DNA from: Comamonadaceae bacterium
GTDB taxonomy: Bacteria > Pseudomonadota > Gammaproteobacteria > Burkholderiales > Burkholderiaceae_C
Direction: 5' to 3'
Length of the DNA: 64,000 nucleotides
Assembly (NCBI GenBank): GCA_013297925.1
Contig: JAAFJC010000002.1
Span: 1-64,000, forward strand
Both the position numbers and the translations under genes were made by a program. Shown here in pieces: positions 60,878 to 64,000 of this stretch. Under the pieces are notes generated by a model that saw only the letters and a list, made by a program, of their open reading frames with translations, was not told where the DNA came from and made no database searches. The stretch's first letter is position 1. The number at the start of each line of letters is the position of its first letter.

Positions 60878-61756
60878 ATGTGTGGATCTGAACTTCGCCC
60901 GTTATTGGCTGTGAAAGCCGTGGTCGAGATGCCTTATCACAGCTTCGATGGCATCTCGGGTGCCAACATGCTGCGGGTAGATAGCCGCTGGATCGATCCC
61001 TTTATCGGTGTGGACAGCTACACCTTGCGCTCCAATCCTTTTGGCCCGCATCCGCATGCCGGCATGAGCGCTGTCTCGCTGACTTTGCCTGAATCCGAAG
61101 CGGGCACGATCAACCGGGACACCATGGGCGATCACAGCCTGATCTCGCCCGGTGATTTGCATTGGTTTCAAGCCGGGCGCGGTGCGATGCATGAAGAGAC
61201 GCCGGCTGCACCGGCTAAGACGGAGCAGGGGCTGCAAATCTTTGTGAATCTGAGCCGCGCCAATAAAGGCGCTGACCCCGTGGGTTTGCGCGTCAAGCAT
61301 GCCGATATGCCAAATGTGAATTTTGAAGGCGGTAGTTTGAGAGTGGTCGCTGGCGAATTTGATGGTCAGCGATCGCCGATCACACAAGATGCCCGCTGGC
61401 TCACACGCGTGAACATGCTGGATGTGACGTTGCAAGCGGGCGCCAGTGTTGATATTCCTGTGAACTCGGGTGACAACGCCTTTTTTGTCATTCGTTCAGG
61501 CACTTTTGAGCATGTAGCCGGCGTAGATATTGCGGGAGCAGCTATCATTTTTGAAGCATCCGATGTGGCTGGAGCAAGTGCTGCTCGTATCAAAGCGGGT
61601 AGCCAAAGGCTTCGCGGCGTGTTCTTTAGCGGCACGCCGATCAACGAACCCATGTTCTCTGGCGGCCCTTTCATGGGCAATACAGCGGACGACATCATGG
61701 CCTACAAACGTGCCTTCTCACGCGGTGAGATGGGGCATCTGGAAGCTTCGGTTTAA
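60878..61756 (+). CDS. Pirin family protein 2 with repeat-derived segment
   Basis: A 292-residue bicupin. Metal ligands are GPHPHAGMS and AMHEETPA. The C-terminal half has the usual late motif RGVFFSGTPINEPMFSGGPF and ends with FMGNTADDIMAYKRAFSRGEMG. Residues ~213-225 (AGVDIAGAAIIFE) are encoded by an in-frame inverted copy of the ~40-bp repeat at 61516-61552. GAAGGAGCACATC precedes the ATG. The pair of pirins and a flavodoxin-like enzyme suggests a quinone or flavonoid redox role. Confidence 0.9.
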   Translation: MCGSELRPLLAVKAVVEMPYHSFDGISGANMLRVDSRWIDPFIGVDSYTLRSNPFGPHPHAGMSAVSLTLPESEAGTINRDTMGDHSLISPGDLHWFQAGRGAMHEETPAAPAKTEQGLQIFVNLSRANKGADPVGLRVKHADMPNVNFEGGSLRVVAGEFDGQRSPITQDARWLTRVNMLDVTLQAGASVDIPVNSGDNAFFVIRSGTFEHVAGVDIAGAAIIFEASDVAGASAARIKAGSQRLRGVFFSGTPINEPMFSGGPFMGNTADDIMAYKRAFSRGEMGHLEASV

Positions 61757-61788
61757 ATTTTTTATCAACGCCTATAAGGAGAAATCTC

Positions 61789-62322
61789 ATGGCAAAAGTC
61801 GCAGTTGTTTATCACTCAGGTTATGGTCACACCCAACGCGTGGCAGATTTTGTGGCCAAAGGCGCGGGCGCTGAGCTCGTTGCTATCGATGCAGAGGGCA
61901 ACCTCACCGATGCGCAATGGGCTACGCTCGATGCAGCGGACGCGATCATCATGGGCAGCCCCACCTACATGGGCATGGCCAGCTGGCAGTTCAAAAAATT
62001 CGCCGATGCCACCAGCAAAAAATGGTTCACCAGCGCCTGGAAAGACAAAGTGGCTGGCGGCTTCACAGTATCTGCCAGCCCCAGCGGCGACAAACTCTCC
62101 ACCCTTCAATACTTCATCACGCTTTCTATGCAACAAGGCATGATCTGGGTCGGCCAACCTGCGATGAACGATGGCAACATCAATCGCATCGGTTCTAACA
62201 GCGGCGTGATGGCGCAATGCGGCCCGCAAGACCCGGCCGACAAGATCCCACAAGGCGATTTGGATACGGCACAAGCTTATGGCAAGCGTGTGACAGAAGT
62301 TGCTAATAAGCTACGCGGCTGA
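61789..62322 (+). CDS. Flavodoxin-like NAD(P)H-quinone oxidoreductase (WrbA-like)
   Basis: A 177-residue FMN-binding protein. The phosphate loop is VVYHSGYGHTQRVADFV and the second FMN contact is MGSPTYMGMASWQFK, with FTVSASPSGDK for the third. Shorter than classical WrbA but of the same fold. It probably reduces quinones with NAD(P)H. AGGAGAAATCTC precedes the ATG, 32 bases after the second pirin stop, so it is the third gene of that unit. Confidence 0.88.
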   Translation: MAKVAVVYHSGYGHTQRVADFVAKGAGAELVAIDAEGNLTDAQWATLDAADAIIMGSPTYMGMASWQFKKFADATSKKWFTSAWKDKVAGGFTVSASPSGDKLSTLQYFITLSMQQGMIWVGQPAMNDGNINRIGSNSGVMAQCGPQDPADKIPQGDLDTAQAYGKRVTEVANKLRG

Positions 62323-62416
62323 TCAGTTTTGCCGTTCGTCGATCTATATAGACCGTAGGAATTTAGAAATCTAGTCTAAATAGTTCATTTGTAAAAAATG
62401 TGTAAGATGAAGCGAT

Positions 62417-63109
62417 ATGCAGGTGCTGTCGCTTCTTCCGTGGCCAGACTGGCTGGCTTTGGTGTGGTTTTTTGCCGCATGGATGGCCTATTCTTGGTTC
62501 ACCAAGACGCAGGGTGACAAGCGCAATTCCCTGATCGCTACGACCAATCGATACAGAAGTCTGTGGATGCAGGTGGCCACCAGCCGCGACCCGCGTGTGC
62601 TGGATGGCATCATCACGCAAAACCTTTCCACAACACCTGCTTTCTTCAGTTCAACCACGATCATCGTGATTGGTGGTTTATTTGCGCTTTTGGGCAGCAC
62701 GGACAAAGCCACAGAACTGGTGCGAGACATACCGTTTGCGCAACGCACCTCGGTGCTGATTTTTGATCTCAAAGTGCTGATCATGATCGGCATTTTCGTA
62801 TTTTCATTTTTCCGCTTTTCTTGGAGCATGCGGCAATACACTTTCGTAGCTCTTCTGATTGGCTCGATGCCTGATCCAAAAGAATTTGAAGCGGGTAAAT
62901 TTGATCGCGAGCAATTTTCCCAGCGCGCTGGCCGCATGCTTGGCATGGCCGCAGAGACGTTCAACGATGGCTTGCGAGGCTATTACTTTGCATTCGCTGT
63001 TATCGCTTGGTTTTTCTCACCCTTGGCGTTTGCATGCGCTACGGCATTCGTTTTGATCATTCTCTATAGCAGGGAGTTTCGATCCGATGTCTTGGAAGTG
63101 CTGGCGTGA
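62417..63109 (+). CDS. DUF599 family membrane protein
   Basis: A 230-residue inner-membrane protein with about four hydrophobic segments (DWLALVWFFAAWMAYSWF; FFSSTTIIVIGGLFALLG; SVLIFDLKVLIMIGIFVFSF; GYYFAFAVIAWFFSPLAFA). AYSWFTKTQGDKRNSLIATT and MQVATSRDPRVLDGIITQNL match DUF599. Function unknown. Its stop overlaps the next gene start (GTGA). Confidence 0.9.
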   Translation: MQVLSLLPWPDWLALVWFFAAWMAYSWFTKTQGDKRNSLIATTNRYRSLWMQVATSRDPRVLDGIITQNLSTTPAFFSSTTIIVIGGLFALLGSTDKATELVRDIPFAQRTSVLIFDLKVLIMIGIFVFSFFRFSWSMRQYTFVALLIGSMPDPKEFEAGKFDREQFSQRAGRMLGMAAETFNDGLRGYYFAFAVIAWFFSPLAFACATAFVLIILYSREFRSDVLEVLA

Positions 63110-64000
63110 AGCGCTGGATGCTTCATGCGCGGCGCTTCTTGCTTTTGGGGGCATGGTTCCTCAGCATATCGCTTGCACAAGCAGCGCCGCAAATCGATTG
63201 GGGCGACATGCTCCAGCGCCTGCCGGATCAGTCTGCTGGCGCTAAATTGGAGATTGATTTGCGAGGGCGCTGGGAGCGCACCTTGGTGGGCAGCGTGGAG
63301 GAGTCCAACGAAAAACCCATCGATCCCGCTTTGATCTGGGCTTGGCCTGCTCAGCGTTTTTCGGCCAAGCCTGATCTGCAGCCCTTCATTTTGCGCAGTG
63401 GTGAGCGCATGGTAGCTCGCTGGACGGTGTTTAATGAAAAACTGGCCAGCGATTTTTTGTTGACGGTGAAGATGCCTCGGCTGGATGTCGTGCACGTTTC
63501 CTATCGCTACGATTTTGGGAGTTGGACAACGCTCACCGCAGGTGACCGCATCCCCATGCGCAACTGGTCACTGGCTGATCGCCAGCCCAGCTTTAATCTG
63601 CCGTTACCTCCGGGGCAGATGGATGTTGTGGTGCAGTTTGCGCATCGCGGCGTGGTCGATGCACCGATGTATTTGCAAAACCACCGCGCATTTTTAGAGG
63701 CGCGTATGGCTAATGTTTTGCCTGTGGGTATTTTTGTTGGTATCAATTTAGTGATGGCCTTGATGGGCGTGCTAATGACACTGAACTTTCATAAAACTGG
63801 GTTCTTGTCGGTTGCGGTGATGAGCCTGGTTGTGTCTATGGCCTTGTTGTTTGGCAGCGGCTTGGGTGGCTTACTGGTCGGCACAAGCAGCCCGCAATTC
63901 AATGATGAAGCCAAGATGCTTATCAATATGAGCTGGGCCGTATTGCTGCCCTCAATAGCTGCGATGGCTTTGAGCATTCGCCTGTACTCGCGAGCGTGGT
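63106..64000 (+). CDS. 7TM-DISM-type sensor protein, cut off by the window edge
   Basis: 298 residues are visible and the frame is open to the last base. It starts with GTG, overlapping the DUF599 stop. A signal peptide (FLLLGAWFLSISLAQA) is followed by a periplasmic domain resembling 7TMR-DISM extracellular regions (QPFILRSGERMVARWTVFNE, FNLPLPPGQM), then the first of several membrane helices (VLPVGIFVGINLVMALMGVL). The output domain, usually a histidine kinase or GGDEF, lies beyond the window. Confidence 0.8.
   Translation, partial: MKRWMLHARRFLLLGAWFLSISLAQAAPQIDWGDMLQRLPDQSAGAKLEIDLRGRWERTLVGSVEESNEKPIDPALIWAWPAQRFSAKPDLQPFILRSGERMVARWTVFNEKLASDFLLTVKMPRLDVVHVSYRYDFGSWTTLTAGDRIPMRNWSLADRQPSFNLPLPPGQMDVVVQFAHRGVVDAPMYLQNHRAFLEARMANVLPVGIFVGINLVMALMGVLMTLNFHKTGFLSVAVMSLVVSMALLFGSGLGGLLVGTSSPQFNDEAKMLINMSWAVLLPSIAAMALSIRLYSRAW

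Overview
The window looks like the chromosome of a betaproteobacterium of the order Burkholderiales, most likely close to the Comamonadaceae. The basis is gene content and style: branched-chain-type ABC and TRAP transporters for organic acids, a rubrerythrin / Fe-S protein / DUF3501 trio, smpB divergent from ratA-rnfH, a GbsR-cydAB unit, and two families of short dispersed repeats that I associate with this group. This is a judgement by eye; no database was searched.

Layout. 0-2.6 kb: rubrerythrin, Fe-S protein and DUF3501. 2.6-17.8 kb: a co-oriented catabolic super-cluster with an amidohydrolase, two shikimate-dehydrogenase-family proteins, a five-gene ABC importer, a 3-dehydroshikimate dehydratase split into two genes, a DapA-like lyase, a TRAP importer, a Gfo/Idh oxidoreductase and a type II dehydroquinase. 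It reads as uptake and conversion of quinate/shikimate-like hydroaromatic acids toward protocatechuate. Near-identical GTAC-N6-GTAC palindromes precede both importers. 17.8-26.1 kb: mixed core genes (SRPBCC, YqhA, AIM24, hydrolases, LLM oxidoreductase, SmpB, RatA, RnfH, dodecin, ABC exporter). 26.2-29.1 kb: a repeat-rich accessory patch with an MNT/HEPN and a Phd/PIN toxin-antitoxin pair. 29.3-32.8 kb: aromatic aminotransferase and UvrB. 52-64 kb: hydrolase, YncE-like propeller, polysaccharide deacetylase, GbsR plus cytochrome bd, LysR with two pirins and a flavodoxin-like protein, DUF599, and the start of a 7TM-DISM sensor that runs off the end.

The standout is 38.0-50.8 kb, in a more A+T-rich stretch that carries none of the dispersed repeats. 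A tightly packed ten-gene minus-strand operon encodes, in transcription order: a 1357-residue helical protein of unknown function, a [2Fe-2S] ferredoxin, a V4R-domain protein, a protein with three FFxx[LI]PW motifs, a phycobilisome-family (phycobiliprotein-like) protein that keeps the Cys-x-Arg-Asp bilin attachment signature, a second V4R protein, a Ser/Thr kinase fused to a probable beta-propeller, an unknown protein, a CX5R phosphatase, and a divergent HY2-family ferredoxin-dependent bilin reductase. A heme oxygenase is transcribed divergently from the same intergenic region. Read together these form a chain: heme to biliverdin (heme oxygenase), biliverdin to a reduced bilin (bilin reductase with ferredoxin), bilin loaded on a phycobiliprotein-like carrier, and output through a kinase/phosphatase pair. 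No phytochrome, photosynthesis or phycobilisome-rod gene is visible, so I infer a non-photosynthetic bilin-based sensory or signalling system. I do not know of a described system with this composition.

Other points of interest: the dispersed ~40-bp repeat sits in frame inside at least four genes, in one case encoding the whole hydrophobic core and cleavage site of a signal peptide; a CEMIP-like G8-domain lipoprotein of 1440 residues; an 11-G tract at the end of a LysR gene; and a truncated acyl-CoA ligase remnant next to uvrB.
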